This document shows positions 33,114-44,148 of a stretch of DNA of 64,000 nucleotides, one piece after another. The notes beneath the pieces were generated by a model that was not told where the DNA came from, ran no database searches, and saw nothing but the letters and a program-made list of their open reading frames with translations. The stretch is from the NCBI GenBank assembly GCA_936450465.1, contig OW388291.1, positions 86,101,099 through 86,165,098 on the forward strand, given 5' to 3'. Positions within the stretch are counted from its first letter, which is position 1; every line of letters starts with the position of its first letter. Position numbers and translations under genes: made by a program. The stretch is from Gibbula magus. Lineage: Eukaryota > Mollusca > Gastropoda > Trochida > Trochidae.

Positions 33114-34444
33114 ACACCTCTCCTATTAGTGACTTGACAGACTTTGAAGCCAGATTACTGGCCAAAAGGATCCCTTTCATGAAAATAACTGCCCTTCCCC
33201 GAGGCAAGCAGAAAGGTATTGTGGGATCTGTGATCAATGTACCTGCAGATACCGACGAAACATGCAACCATCTACCACGTACCCCAACTGTATCTGGTAT
33301 CATACCTGTGAAACTGAAGAGGAAACAGGAATTAAAAAGTCATGTCTTTTATGAAAACATTAGACCTCATATAGTTCTTCAAGCTTTCAAATGGCTTAAA
33401 GAAAACAATCCTCATTATCAAGACATCATTGGTGTTTCTGATAGTTGGACAAGGGATTCACAGGAAGAAGACAGTCAACTTTGGGATCACCTCACTCAAC
33501 CTAAAGATCTGAACAGTGAATCGTCAACTGAAGGGGATCAGGTTCATGATGGTGACAATGATGAAGATGATGATGGTGCTGTTAATGAAGAACAAAACAC
33601 ATCATGTGCACAACAACCAAATACACCAAATGATCTTCCTGAGGAAAATGATACACCAAGAGACTATCCCCTGGATACTTGCATCCAGTCTACAGATCCT
33701 GCTCTTGATGTCAATCAGATATTGAACTTTGCACCAGGAGAGGGCAAGAGTCCTGTAAGCATCATGATGGATCATGGATGTGAAGAAATGGCATTCCCAA
33801 AACTCTTTCCAAAGGGAAAATATTGTTTTGATGCCTACAGACAGGTGTCTTTAACACCCAACAAGTATTTCAATGCAAGAATTCTCAACAAAACTGGAAG
33901 TTTTGCAAGAAACGTTGAGTATCTTTTCTTTGCACAATGTATAACTGAACACAAGCAAGTTATGGACAATATCTCAATAGCCATGAGGAAATCCTACAGT
34001 GCAACACCAGGTGGTAGTGTAGACTCTAGCTTTGTGAAGGACCAAGACAAGCTCACAGGACTGATCTTGAAAGACCATGCCTACCAGTTTGTGCAGACAG
34101 TCAGAGGTTCCCCATCTTACTGGCAGAAGGCAATGTACAAGCTACTTGCAGCTGTGAAACAGTTTGGGATATTCACTTTCTTTGTGACCTTGTCATCTGC
34201 AGATCTGAAATGGAGGGACACACTACAAGCAATATCCCGTCAACAAGGAAAGATTTTGTCAATTGATTATGTTGATAAAATGTTGTTTGAAGAAAAGAGC
34301 GCTCTTTTGAGGTCAAATCCAGTAACGGTGGCAAGGCACTTTGATCATCGATTACAGAGCTATTTTAACACATTCCTGTTGTCACAAGCTCAACCGTTAG
34401 GTAAAATCAAGCACTACACTTATCGGATCGAGTTTCAGCAAGGG
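33071..34444 (+). pseudogene. Helentron Rep (Helitron_like_N) up to the HUH motif
   Basis: Long open frame from 33071. Acidic, asparagine-rich spacer (EDDDGAVNEEQ) at residues 150-200, then ILNFAPGEGKSPVSIMMD, EEMAFPKLFPKGKYCFDAY, NKYFNARILNKTGSFARNVE, ADLKWRDTLQ and NPVTVARHFDHRLQSYFNTF, the Helitron_like_N order. The frame is lost at about 34441, right at the HUH site: a single missing base converts QQRGSPHAH into a shifted read. The shifted open frame continues to 34687 without meaning. Confidence 0.85.
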
Positions 34445-34758
34445 GTTCCCCTCATGCCCACATTGTGCTCTGGACAGAGAATGCACCTACTCCTGATGAT
34501 GACGACGAAACAGTCTGCCAGTTCGTTGATCAGTATGTATCTTGCAAGATTCCAGATGAAGATGAAGATCCAGATCTCCACAGACTCGTTACAACTGTGC
34601 AGCAGCATCATCATACTGCAACTTGCAAGAAAAAGGGAACTTTCTGTCGTTTTAACTTTCCCAAGCTTCCATCAAAAGAAATACTAATAGCCAAAGAGTT
34701 AGAAACTGATGATCCACTCAAGAAGGTTGCCATAGAAAACAAAATCTGGACGTGTTGA
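34445..34758 (+). pseudogene. Helentron Rep from HUH motif onward
   Basis: In the +1 frame RGSPHAHIVLWTENAP contains the His-x-His of the HUH nuclease (34453-34461), followed by DDETVCQFVDQYVSC, HHHTATCKKKGTFCRFNFP, a Cys/His cluster typical of Helitron Rep. Stops at 34756-34758. Without the frameshift this would be the continuation of 33071-34444. The two catalytic tyrosines expected about 150 residues further on fall in the damaged region 34759-34995, where only short pieces such as YGKTVVLQRAPCETHTNYYN are readable. Confidence 0.85.
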
Positions 34759-34995
34759 GCAAAGTACATTAAGTTCTCTCCAATAAAGAGGCTACTGTCA
34801 CATCTATTGAGAAGTTTGTGAAGGCAGCGGGAGTGCTCTAGATCAGTATGTGAATGCTCTCAACGTGACAAAGTATGGGAAAACAGTTGTACTTCAACGA
34901 GCTCCATGTGAAACACACACAAACTATTACAACCCCAATCTCCTGAGGGCCTGGGAAGCAAACCTTGATGTTAAGTTTTGTCTTGACACATATGC

Positions 34996-35358
34996 ATGTA
35001 TCACTTGGTAGCTTATAACACAAAAGATGAAATGGAGATGGGTCGTGTTTTGGAGGCAATTTCAAAGGAAACAGTTAATGATTCATGGTGTGGGAAAATG
35101 AAAAAATGTGCAAGGGCATTCCTAAATGCAAGAGAAATAAGTGCCCAAGAAGCTGTGTACAGACTACTTAGCTTCCCACTCTTCAAGTGTAACTTCCGGG
35201 AGGTTTTTGTACCAGCAGATCTGCCACAAAACCGCATTCAGCTTCTGAAACCCCTGTCCATTATCAGAGAAATGGAGGATGACAGTGATGACATCTTTCA
35301 GAAGAGCATCATTGACAGGTATAGTCCGGTTGCCAGACCCTTGATTTTTGGACAACCT
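34996..35358 (+). pseudogene. Helentron protein between Rep and helicase
   Basis: MEMGRVLEAISKETVNDSW, ARAFLNAREISAQEAVYRLL, SFPLFKCNFREVFVPAD and LKPLSIIREMEDDSDDIF then IIDRY: the stretch (ISAQEA.yrLL...s..v.fv......R..llkp...L...d.dS.diF....idRY) that links Rep to helicase in Helitrons. Interrupted at 35359-35363 by the TIR element. Confidence 0.8.
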
Positions 35359-35745
35359 TGCATTGCGGTATGTACAAAGTTTTTTTGCTGTTTCTATACC
35401 TCTGAGACGTGCTCTTCAAGAATCTGAATGATGCCAGTCTGTCATCATTGGGCAATTCGCACAATATGCAAATTAAGGCCGCCATTACTAAAAATCTTGA
35501 TTTCGTCATTATCTCCGTAACTATGCATGCTATCAAATTAATGTTGGTGTCTATCCCCATGTTTAGAGGAGTAATGAATCAGATAAAGCCTATTCTAGTA
35601 GGTAAGAGGGTATGTCCATGCTGAATTTCAGAAGACTTGTCTTGTTCAGCTTATCTTAAAATTTTCGGTGTACATTTTTCATTACAGATTCGACTCCTCT
35701 TAACACACTTTCTCGCAATGCTATTAACAGTTGTAGATAAGCATG

Positions 35746-36407
35746 GTAAAGATGCATGGTGCCTTTCGCTGCATAAGGAAGAACGAGATGACAGAACAGA
35801 TAATCAAAGATATCCCCGTCTAGATACCATGGTACTAAAAAGCACGACCTGCCTTCAAGTGAAGTGAATCGTTCTGTTTTACTGCTTCGAATGAAATAGG
35901 ACTAAATGATATTCTCGGAATTCATACCAAAGCTCAGGGGCATGCACATGCTCATGAGTTGTTTTGACTTTCTTGGCGTATTGACGGCAGACAGTGGACT
36001 TATCATATCATATCATGAAATCGTATGTTGGAGATGTGGCTCACATGCTGTCGAGGAAGAATTATCCCCAGAACTTAGAGCCCTTCAGTTAGTGACAAAG
36101 GAACCGTTGCTTGCACATCAAAAGGATGCGAATGTCATGAGATGCTTGGAGCCCGTGAAATGATTATGTAAGAAGCATCACAACTCGCCACTTAGTCCGA
36201 ACCTGACAAATCCTGTCTTCATCATGTTGGTCTTCGTGTTGGAAGACTGGCCACTCCATATCTGGACAGGAGAGCTAACGATGCCATGCTCTTTTGCTTC
36301 TGCTCACTTCAACTATGTGAGATAAGGGTTGTAATACGTGAGGACATTGGAGCATCTCCAACCTGGGGACACTTCTGACTTGCATTGATCCTCTGGATCC
36401 TACTGGC
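35746..36407 (+). repeat. plus arm of internal inverted duplication, with coding remnant
   Basis: Reverse complement of 36567-37553 with many differences and an internal deletion of about 300 bases near 35885. In the frame at 35906 it reads FIPKLRGMHMLMSCF, GVLTADSGL and later LSPELRALQLVTKEPLL. This corresponds to the minus-arm protein downstream part. Many stops; a pseudogene. I recall similar F.P.LGGMHMLMSFVG...SG motifs in uncharacterised multicopy invertebrate proteins but cannot name the family. Confidence 0.75.
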
Positions 36408-36566
36408 CAACCCATCGATTTGAACTTGGATAAAGACGCATTAAATCGCCAGGTCAGCTCTTAAATGATGTAAGTTAACCATTCACAATCTCAACTGCGT
36501 CATGTACGTTCACTGTTTCAGGTGCAATTAGACCAATGACAACATTGATGATCACACTATAGTGAG

Positions 36567-37553
36567 ATGACCAGTGGGATCCAGAGGATCGATGCAAGTC
36601 AGAAGTTTATCCTGTATCTTGACTCTGTATTTGGCATGCGAAAGGATGATTGATGCATGCTGTGTTCACCTCTCATGAAGGACTAAAGCACTTTCAATGT
36701 CCTCAGGTAGTACTAGCACAACCTAAAGCTACCGTTGTTGAAGTGAGCAAAGCAAACCAGTTTGGCATCATTTGCTCTACTGCCCGGGGTGGAATGGCCA
36801 GTCAGCCCCTCGGAAGACCGTCATGATGAAGACAGGTTTTGTTAGATTCTGAACCAAATGGCCAGTTGTGATGCTTGTTAAAGAGCTCATTTTAGGTGAT
36901 CCGAGCATCTTTTGTCATTAACCGAAGGGTTCTAAAGTTATGTGGAACTTTCTTCCCCGCCAGTATGTGTGCCACAACTTACGATTTCATGATATCCTCA
37001 ATTTCACTGTCTGTCATCATTACGCCAACAGAGCCAAAATAACTCATGAGCATGTGCATGCCCCTAAGGTTTGGTATGAAGTCCGAGAATATCATTTGGT
37101 AAACCTATTTCACATTGACTACAACTCTGTAGAGCTGCTGACCATTTGCCAAAACAGTAATGTCCAGTCTACATTCCTTCGTTAGACGAGCATCGGTCAT
37201 GGCTGTGAGCATGGAGTCCGGGTGGGCTGGATTCATACAAATCAATGGCAGGTACACGACCTTGGTCGCTGGTTTCACCCTCCGCCCTTGCTCTCTACAC
37301 AACTTAGTGTTGAAGCCACCGAACTCGATATGCTTTGTGCTTGTGGCAACACAGTTAAAGAACTCGTAGTCTAAATGGAAGTCCTTTCTGGATGGGCCAT
37401 TATTCAAAGCGGTAAGACAGAATGATTCACTTCACTTGAAGGCAGGTCTGGCTTTTTAGGAACACGGTATCTCTTGATGGGGATTATCTGTTCTACCCTC
37501 TCGTCCTTCCTTGTGCGGCGAAAGGTCTAGGCATTGGCACCATGCATCTTTAC
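36567..37553 (-). repeat. minus arm of internal inverted duplication, with coding remnant
   Basis: The longest open part (37105-37407, minus) reads PLICMNPAHPDSMLTAMTDA, RLTKECRLDITVLANGQQLY and RVVVNVK. After a stop the same direction continues FSDFIPNLRGMHMLMSYFGS, VGVMMTDSEIEDIMKS and KKVPHNFRTLRL. The two arms converge on a ~159-bp spacer (36408-36566). The protein is not identified; the order DP.SmLTaM.dA, TV...QQLYRV.V.V and LRGMHMLMS is distinctive. Confidence 0.75.
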
Positions 37554-39300
37554 AAATTGCAAGGATGGTGAACGGAAAGTTGTAATTTGTATGATGATAG
37601 GAAAAAAACTCTTCCCTTGTTGAGTTTTTATAAAAGAATTATCAGAAAGGACTTATTAGGTGTAAATTCAATTAAGTTAGTTTTTGGGATTTTTTTATTT
37701 TTTTTTATTATATTTCGACGATATGATTAAATGTCAAAAATAGGGGAACATTATAAATATTCCAGATATTCATGAAATTACAAGCAATCATTTTTATCAA
37801 CTCTTAAATTTTAAATTGACGATAACCAATTATTTAGTCTTCTCTAACACGTACAGATTCATTTGAAACTATTTGTTTTTTTGTTGTTGTTTTTTTTTAA
37901 AAACAGATCTAGACTTTCTTCAAGAACTAAATTATTTTAAGATATTTACATATTTTTGTAAAACCTGTTTTCTTAATTTGTTATTTATATAATATATTGT
38001 GCTCATAGATTTTAATAATTATTTAAAAAACACATACCACATTGTAAACATAATGTAAAAAGCGTAGTCTAGATTATTTATTTATACCTATTGAGTAAAA
38101 AATTTAACATCACCACAGAGATCTAGAATCTACAGCTTATGAAATTTTATTCTGTCATTTTTCTCGCGGACGTCTTTCCATGTTGCTTCTGAGAGTTATA
38201 TCCCATTACATGTTTACGTTGGTAAACACGTCGATGAACGCCTCCATTTTCCTTGTTGAAAGTTAGAATGTGTTGATTATGTGAACTTCACTTATATAAA
38301 AGAAATGGTAAGTACAGTCAGATTGAAGCCGAATTTGTTGAATAGGTCTATGTTACTTGTTGTTTTTGTATCAACGATATGATAGTACATGTAACTGTAC
38401 TGATGATAGCTATATGACTTCAAAATCCAAACTGAAATATTGTCAGAAAAGTGCGGGTAACTGGCATGTTTTCGTGTATGCAGGGAACATTTACGATATC
38501 ATTATCGGTAGTCTTGAGTAGCCTACATACTTGCATCTCCTATGAATTACTCAACAGAGACTTTCTTGTAGTTTGGTGTGGAGGAAGATCTAGATATGTT
38601 TCAATCAAAGCATGTGTGAAATATACACAACCACATCTAGAATCTAGATGGAAGTAAACGTAGAGTTTATATATCTATTTCATGAGGAATGGTGACATGG
38701 AAAACATATTGAACTTAAACCTTGGATAGAATATGAAACAGATACGGCAAATTTTGAATAACGCTATAAATAGATATTTCATAAGTTCATTCCAAAACAT
38801 CTCATTAGACTGTTGGCTATACAGATCTATTATAGTCGTAGTGTGTTTTGTACATGATTCATAATAGCACTTTGTTTCAAAATACTGTCACAATACACTT
38901 CGAAATAAGTGTTGCCTTTTAAAACATTACATTTAATATCACAAAATAATTTTATTGTGGATCCATCAAACAAATATTGATTTTCAAGAATCGAAGCGAC
39001 GGCGATGACGGACGCCGCCATGTTTGTTTACGCAGGGTCACTTCATTTGCATAGTTACCGGTCACGTGACCGGGCTACGCCGCCGGCAAACCGGCAAGGA
39101 AAACCCGTGACAAATCAAACAGCCCTATTTAGAATTTTGAATATTTTGTTTGCTACAATTGTTGAGTTGATAGGTTATTTATTCAAGTTGAATTATACAG
39201 AGAACATTAATGGTGCTTTATGATAGTATTGTTTAGAGGTTTGAAGCATTTGAGGAAGGGGGAGACATCTGTTTTTACGGGTAAAAACACTTTCTAGTTT
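37554..39300. other. right part of the TIR element, no gene recognised
   Basis: AT-rich with poly(T) near 37690. A 16-bp perfect palindrome CCGGTCACGTGACCGG lies at 39058-39073 in a short GC-rich island (38995-39110). Confidence 0.45.
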
Positions 39301-39365
39301 AGATTCTTAAAGAGCACGTCTCAGAGGTATAGAAACAGCAAAAAAACTTTGTACATACTGCAATG

Positions 39366-40310
39366 CACACTTATCGGTTCCTGCCACCGGACAAGTATGC
39401 CAACTGGCCGGAGTACCTGTCCAGCCTGTGCCTTGCAGAATTTGCTATCTGGTATTGCCCTGTGTACAACACCAAAACCAAAACTAATGATGACTCTGAT
39501 TGTGATGGTGATCCTGTGTCTGAAAATGAGTTAAGGAATGGATGTGGAACAATGAAGAAGGCATCCACTTCTGGTGTACTTAGATACCATAAGAAGTCGA
39601 AAGTAAAAGAACCAGAATCTTTTTATTACAGCCAGATAGTTCTCTTCAAACCCTGGACAAAGGAGGAGGATTTGCTACAGCTAGAATCCTTTGAAGACTT
39701 TTATAAGACTCACATGGCAGAGATTACTGAAAACAGGGCTAAAGCTGAGCATCACACAGACATTATTGAGACAGCCTTAGAAGAGTTTCATGAGAATGGT
39801 CCTCCAACCCATATGTATGATGAAATATCTTCAGCCATCAGACAGGAGGAAAGTGACTCAGGAGAAGAGGGTCAAAATCTTGACCCAGAGTTTGCAGTGA
39901 TAGTTCCTGATGAAGAACATGTAGTGAACTGTGCAAATGTCGACAAACATGCATCACGCCCCGTTTCATACAGCATTGAACTGAGACCTGGTGTTTTAGA
40001 ACAAGATGAATTTTGTGCTCTTATAAGATCACTAAATTGTGAACAAAGGGATGTTTATTAACACATTGAGAAGTGGTGTTCCGAAATTTCCAGGAGTAAC
40101 AAAACAGGCACAACGCCTGAACCATTGCATCTATTTGTTTCTGGTGGTGCAGGAACAGGAAAATCTCATCTCATATCTGCAATCTTCCAAATGGCACTTC
40201 GAACTTTATACAGAGAAGGAGAAAACTCAGACGCTATAAAAGTAGCACTGACAGCCCCTACTGCAGCTGCAGCTCACAACATTTCTGGAACTATACTCTC
40301 CACTCCGCAT
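39366..40310 (+). pseudogene. Helentron helicase, N-terminal part with Walker A
   Basis: HTYRFLPPDKYANWPEYLSS, LCLAEFAIWYCPVYN, an acidic spacer, FKPWTKEEDLLQLESFEDFY, then ELRPGVLEQDEFCALIRSLN and EQRDVY followed by TAA at 40059-40061 where CAA is expected (QRDVYQHIEKWC). The frame then continues LHLFVSGGAGTGKSHLISAI, with Walker A at 40143-40169, and TAPTAAAAHNISG. A frameshift near 40295-40310 ends this frame. The sequence is otherwise well preserved. Confidence 0.9.
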
Positions 40311-40315
40311 TTCTC

Positions 40316-41588
40316 TTGCCGCTGGGACAAACAAAGAGCTACATCAAGTTATCTGATGATAAGAGAAACACTCTTCGTGCGAAGGCAAGTGCATTAAAGC
40401 TCCTGATCGTAGACGAAATTTATATGGTTGGAAGTGATATTCTTTTACAAATACACAACAGACTGTGTGAAATAATATCATCCAGTGCTCCTTTCGGAGG
40501 TGTTTCGGGTATTGTTGTTGGTGATCTCTACCAACTTCCACCAGTGTTGAAACAGTTTGTCTTCAAACGAGTCTCAAATCCCTATGTGAATCTGGCAGGG
40601 TCACTGTGGAACAACTTCTCCTTCACTGAACTTCATGAGATAATGAGACAGAATGACGACCTCACATTTGCAAATCTGTCTAATAGGGTCAGAACAGCCT
40701 CCCACACTGATGAAGATGTTGCTCTACTAAAGCAATGGGAAATATCTAAATACTGTGATGGATATCCATCCCAAGTTCTTCATGTCTTCTCAACAAACAA
40801 GTCTGTCAATGAACATAATAATCAGATGCTCTCTCAACTACAGACTCAGCATGAAACTCTAGTTGCAGTTGATAGAAAGCCTGCTGCACTGAAAACGTAT
40901 GATGTTTCCCAGGACTCAAGGTTCACAGGAGGACTTCCTTCAGAAATTACACTTGCGATTGATGCAAAAGTGATGCTCATTAGGAACATAGACATTTCGG
41001 ATGGTCTGGTGAATGGTGCTCAGGGAAAGATCTTAGCCTTCCTTGAGAGACAGTGTGAAGTGGAGGTTGTGTTTGTCCAGTATGATGGTCCAAATGTTGG
41101 TAAGCAAACCCGTCAGAAGTCCAGGTATGTGGCTCAGTTGAAACACTTCCCAGGAGCCACTCCAATAGAGAGGACAGAGATTTCCTTCACTGTGAATAAG
41201 GAAAACAAAGGACTGACAATCTCTAGATTCCAGTTTCCTCTCAAGTTGGCATGGGCTTGCACAATACACAAGGTGCAGGGACTGACTGTTCAACAGATTG
41301 TAGTGAGCTTCCAACATTGCTTTTCTGATGGCCAAGCTTATGTAGCCCTCAGCAGGGTGAAGCTTTTCCTGCTTCAGTTCCAACCATGCAAGATTCATGC
41401 AAACCAGAATGTCATTGAAGAAATGCAGCGCCTCAAAAAGGGATCATTGAACCGCAGTGACAATTTCTTCAAAGGAGAGACATTACCCAAGAAATCACTG
41501 GTAGTTTCATCCCTTAACACAATATCACTAGTGCTTCATTCAAAAGATGTTGCAAAAGATCCTATTTTCATGTTGTCTGATGTCAATG
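40316..41588 (+). pseudogene. Helentron Pif1-type helicase, Walker B to motif VI
   Basis: PLGQTKSYIKLSDDKRNTLR, then LKLLIVDEIYMVGSD (Walker B Asp-Glu at 40412-40417), GGVSGIVVGDLYQLPPV, LHEIMRQNDDLTFANLSNRV, VFSTNKSVNEHN, LAWACTIHKVQGLTV and QAYVALSRV. These are the SF1B/Pif1 motifs in order. The open frame runs to 41620, but homology moves to another frame near 41588 where the endonuclease begins. Confidence 0.9.
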
Positions 41589-42133
41589 TTCACAGAGACT
41601 TGGCTGTCAACTACAATTAGACCAGACAGAGTGATCCCTAGAGATTATACTCTGATTAGATCAGATAAACCTCAAAGGGTAACACAAGACAGGCAGGAGG
41701 AGTTGCTGTTGCTATGAAGACGTCATCATCCAGTTACAGAGTCATCCAGTCCCACTCAGATGAGTTTCTGCAAGTATTATCTCTGAACGTAACTATGTTC
41801 AATATCTCTTTTAACATTGTGGCAGTGTATAACTCTCCAGACCATCACAACAAAATTGAACATTGTACATCAAAAGTGATGTCAATGCTTGATTCCATTG
41901 CATCATCAAACTCCTGTTCAACAGTTATCACTGGAGATATAAATGAAGACGAGGGAGGCTTCAAGGAGACGTTGCTGTCAAGAGGATTTGTGCAGCATGT
42001 TCAGGGATCAACACACAGAAGTGGGTCTTGCCTGGACCATTTCTACACCAGTCCTGGTGTCCATGTGGAAGTAGAGATCACCAGTTGCTACTACAGTGAC
42101 CATGACTGGATCTCTGGCAAAGCACAGTATTAG
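41520..42133 (+). pseudogene. Helentron C-terminal EEP (APE-like) endonuclease
   Basis: In shifting frames: SLVLHSKDVAKDPIFMLSD, then FTETWLSTTIRPDRVIPRDY with the catalytic Glu (41595-41597), DYTLIRSDKPQRV, GGVAVAMKTSSS, then the open frame from 41714: ISFNIVAVYNSPDHHN, TVITGDINEDEGGF (GDxN, 41933-41944), FVQHVQGSTHRSGSCLDHFY and YYSDHDW (SDHD, 42095-42106). Frameshifts near 41588 and 41685. All four catalytic signatures persist. Stop at 42131-42133. Confidence 0.85.
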
Positions 42134-42227
42134 TGATAGGTAAAAGTTCTTTGGTACATGGAACTAACTATATTAGCTCTTTTATAGTAATGAATACATG
42201 GCTTATAGCATATATCCGAGGGCATCC

Positions 42228-42242
42228 GTGTTTAACAAACAC
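42228..42242 (+). repeat. Helentron 3' terminal hairpin
   Basis: GTGTTT and AAACAC form a 6-bp stem with loop AAC, directly after TATATCCGAGGGCATCC and before ATCTTGTTTT. Helitron-like elements carry a short hairpin close to the 3' end. The same ATCCGTGTTTA occurs at 48775-48785 and 51324-51334 without the right half of the stem. Confidence 0.65.
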
Positions 42243-42245
42243 ATC

Positions 42246-42788
42246 TTGTTTTGTTATGATTTGAACTTAACCCGCACATTACCCCTGACTCCCTCTGGGG
42301 AAAATGGAGAGGTAGGGTGGGAATAATTCTCCCAAACAAGAGGTAAGTTTTCTTATAATTATTAACAATAATTGTTATTACATAATTATTGCGTAAACAT
42401 TCGCTCTGGATTGGGTTGCCAGAATCCCACGAATTACAAGGGAGGATCGGGGTCACCAGAACAAGGGAGTATTACAATTGGTAATCCAAAGAGAATTCTG
42501 ACACCAATGAGAGAGAACAAAAAGAACTCTTATATTGGGAGAATTTACTGGTTTTTCCTTTTACTATGGAAAATAGCTCTGAAGCTCATCAGGAATTATA
42601 GAAAAGATTAAGATATCACATAATAAGGCATTGCCCAGTCATCTAATTTAAAATGTATTATCGAAATTAGTTACACATAATGTCATTGTTATCCCAAATA
42701 TATAAATGGCATGTATTTTCATATTCATAATGTAGATATTAATCTTAAGTCGACATATATTTCACATTACAAGATTAACTGCAAAGTT
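42246..42788. other. spacer between Helentron and its short relative
   Basis: No gene recognised. AGCTCATCAGGAATTATAGA at about 42592 resembles words at 21875 and may be a relic of a pearl-like end. Confidence 0.4.
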
Positions 42789-43241
42789 TTTATGCCCCCG
42801 AATCGGAGATTCCATGTGTATATTGTTTTTCACCTGTCCGTCTGTCTGTGTATTTGTCCACAAAAACTTTAACCTTGGCCATAACTTTGGATTGTTCAGA
42901 GCTAGGGCTTTCATACTTGGCATGTGCATACCTTGTGATGACACCTTAATTTCAGATGAGGTCATCGTATTTGACCTTGTGATCTTGACCTTGCCGCAGT
43001 GGACACTATTCAGAAAACTTTAACCTTGGCCATAACTTTGGATTGCTCAGAGCTAGGGCTTTCATACTTGGCATGTGCATACCTTGTGATGACACCTTTC
43101 AGATGAGGTCATCGTATTTGACCTTGTGATCTTGACTTGCCGCAGTGGACACTATTCAGAAAACTTTAACCTTGGCCATAACTTTGGATTGCTCAGAGCT
43201 AGGGCTTTCATACTTGGCATGTGTATACCTTGTGATGACAC
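42789..43241 (+). mobile_element. 5' part of a non-autonomous Helentron derivative (HINE-A)
   Basis: Starts TTTTTATGCCCCCGAATCGG, then a CCGTCTGTCTGT tract and three tandem units of the same type as the autonomous Helentron. Interrupted at GACAC (43237-43241) by the LTR retrotransposon; continues at 48440 with ACACCTTTCAGATGAGG. Confidence 0.85.
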
Positions 43242-43423
43242 TGTCGCGGTATTGAAGCGGCCTTAAAATCGCTAACTATCGCCAAGAGCTATAAGCCTAT
43301 TAGAGTTACGTGCCTTTGATTGTTAGGCACCGGAAGTTGTCGTATGCAACCATGCGGTTTTCAGCTCGATGTAATCTGACTAAATAAACCCATGATGGAA
43401 ATACAAAGTTGTTATTCCTGACA
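43242..43423 (+). repeat. 5' LTR
   Basis: 182 bp, TGTCGCGGTATTG...TTATTCCTGACA, with TG...CA ends. AATAAA at 43383-43388. Differs from the 3' LTR by a 21-bp indel (CTTAAAATCGCTAAC region) and about half a dozen substitutions. Confidence 0.95.
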
Positions 43424-43436
43424 TGGTGTCAGAAGC
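43424..43436 (+). promoter_or_regulatory. primer-binding site
   Basis: TGGTGTCAGAAGC immediately follows the LTR; a TGG start matches the complement of the CCA tail of a tRNA, and this sequence is common in animal Gypsy elements. The tRNA species was not determined. Confidence 0.8.
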
Positions 43437-43680
43437 GCGTCCGCAGTCTACTGAAGATTTCACGGTAACAGTGAATGTCATGTATTCGTTCCATAAGGTG
43501 TTAGATGGCACTTGAATCATGATTGATCAGAACACACACTTTGAAGCCCGCCATGTTTATTACGACATTTCGTTACAAAACACGATTCTGTGACGTCATG
43601 CCATATTACGTCATGGGTTTAGGCGATGTGCTATTTATAGATAGCTGTTGACATTAAGGATATTACAGTGAACATTGACA

Positions 43681-44148
43681 ATGGCCAAATTTCATCCCCT
43701 AGATAATTTCAATTTTGCTAACCCGTCTGAATGGCCCGATTGGCGCCAGCGTTTCAGTCGTTTTCGTATCGCCACAAAATTAAACAAAGAAGATGAACAG
43801 GTACAGATTGCTTCATTAGTGTATGCCATGGGGAAAGATGCAGAAACGATTATGAACTCTTTCTCGTGGGGAGAAGCAGAAGTTAGAATGTTTGATACAG
43901 TGATAGACAAGTATGATGAACATTTCGTTCCCAGACATAATGTTATCCATGAAAGGGCGAAGTTCTATCAGCGATGTCAGAGACAGGGTGAATCTGCTGA
44001 AACTTTTAACAGAGTTCTGTATGAAATGGCAGATAAGTGTTACTTTGCTAATAAAGAAGAAGCCATTAGAGACAGGATTGTTATTGGTGTTATTGATCAA
44101 GAAGTGTCAGAAAAAATGCAGCTTCAAGCAACACTCAAACTCGAGTGA
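43681..44148 (+). pseudogene. gag: Gypsy gag, capsid part
   Basis: Starts MAKFHPLDNFNFANPSEWPD and runs WRQRFSRFRIATKLNKEDE, QIASLVYAMGKDAETI, VIDKYDEHFVPRHNVIHERA, KFYQRCQRQGESAETFNRVL and DRIVIGVIDQEVSEKMQLQA, the retrotransposon gag/capsid pattern. The frame ends with a TGA created by the 64-bp insertion at 44145. Confidence 0.85.

Larger units (their letters stand above)
35363..39363. mobile_element. 4,001-bp TIR element inserted in the Helentron
   Basis: Ends TTGCGGTATGTACAAAG (35363) and inverted TTGCAGTATGTACAAAG (39363) begin 63-bp terminal inverted repeats with two mismatches (35363-35425, 39301-39363). TGCA at 35359-35362 and 39364-39367 is a possible 4-bp target duplication. The host Helentron protein stops at IIDRY upstream and resumes at HTYRFLPPDKY downstream, which shows insertion, although frames differ by two bases after simple removal. 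Inside is a large inverted duplication (separate entries) and 1.7 kb of AT-rich DNA. Superfamily unknown; no transposase recognised. Confidence 0.85.
31255..42245 (+). mobile_element. Helentron (Helitron-like rolling-circle transposon) with endonuclease, inactivated
   Basis: Order: 5' start TTTTTATGCCCCC; a CCGTCTGT microsatellite and three tandem units; a small exon and intron; zinc-finger N-terminus; Rep with HUH motif; Pif1-type helicase; EEP endonuclease; 3' sequence ATCCGTGTTTAACAAACAC with a terminal hairpin. A C-terminal APE-like endonuclease distinguishes Helentrons from plant-type Helitrons (family knowledge). At least four frameshifts, one nonsense codon and a 4,001-bp insertion inactivate it. 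About 7 kb remains if the insertion is removed. Confidence 0.85.

Noticed and set aside
42820..43023. Open frames over the CCGTCTGT tract (also 31254-31497)
   Set aside because: Peptides such as CPSVCVFVHKNFNLGHNFG are translations of the Helentron microsatellite and tandem unit.
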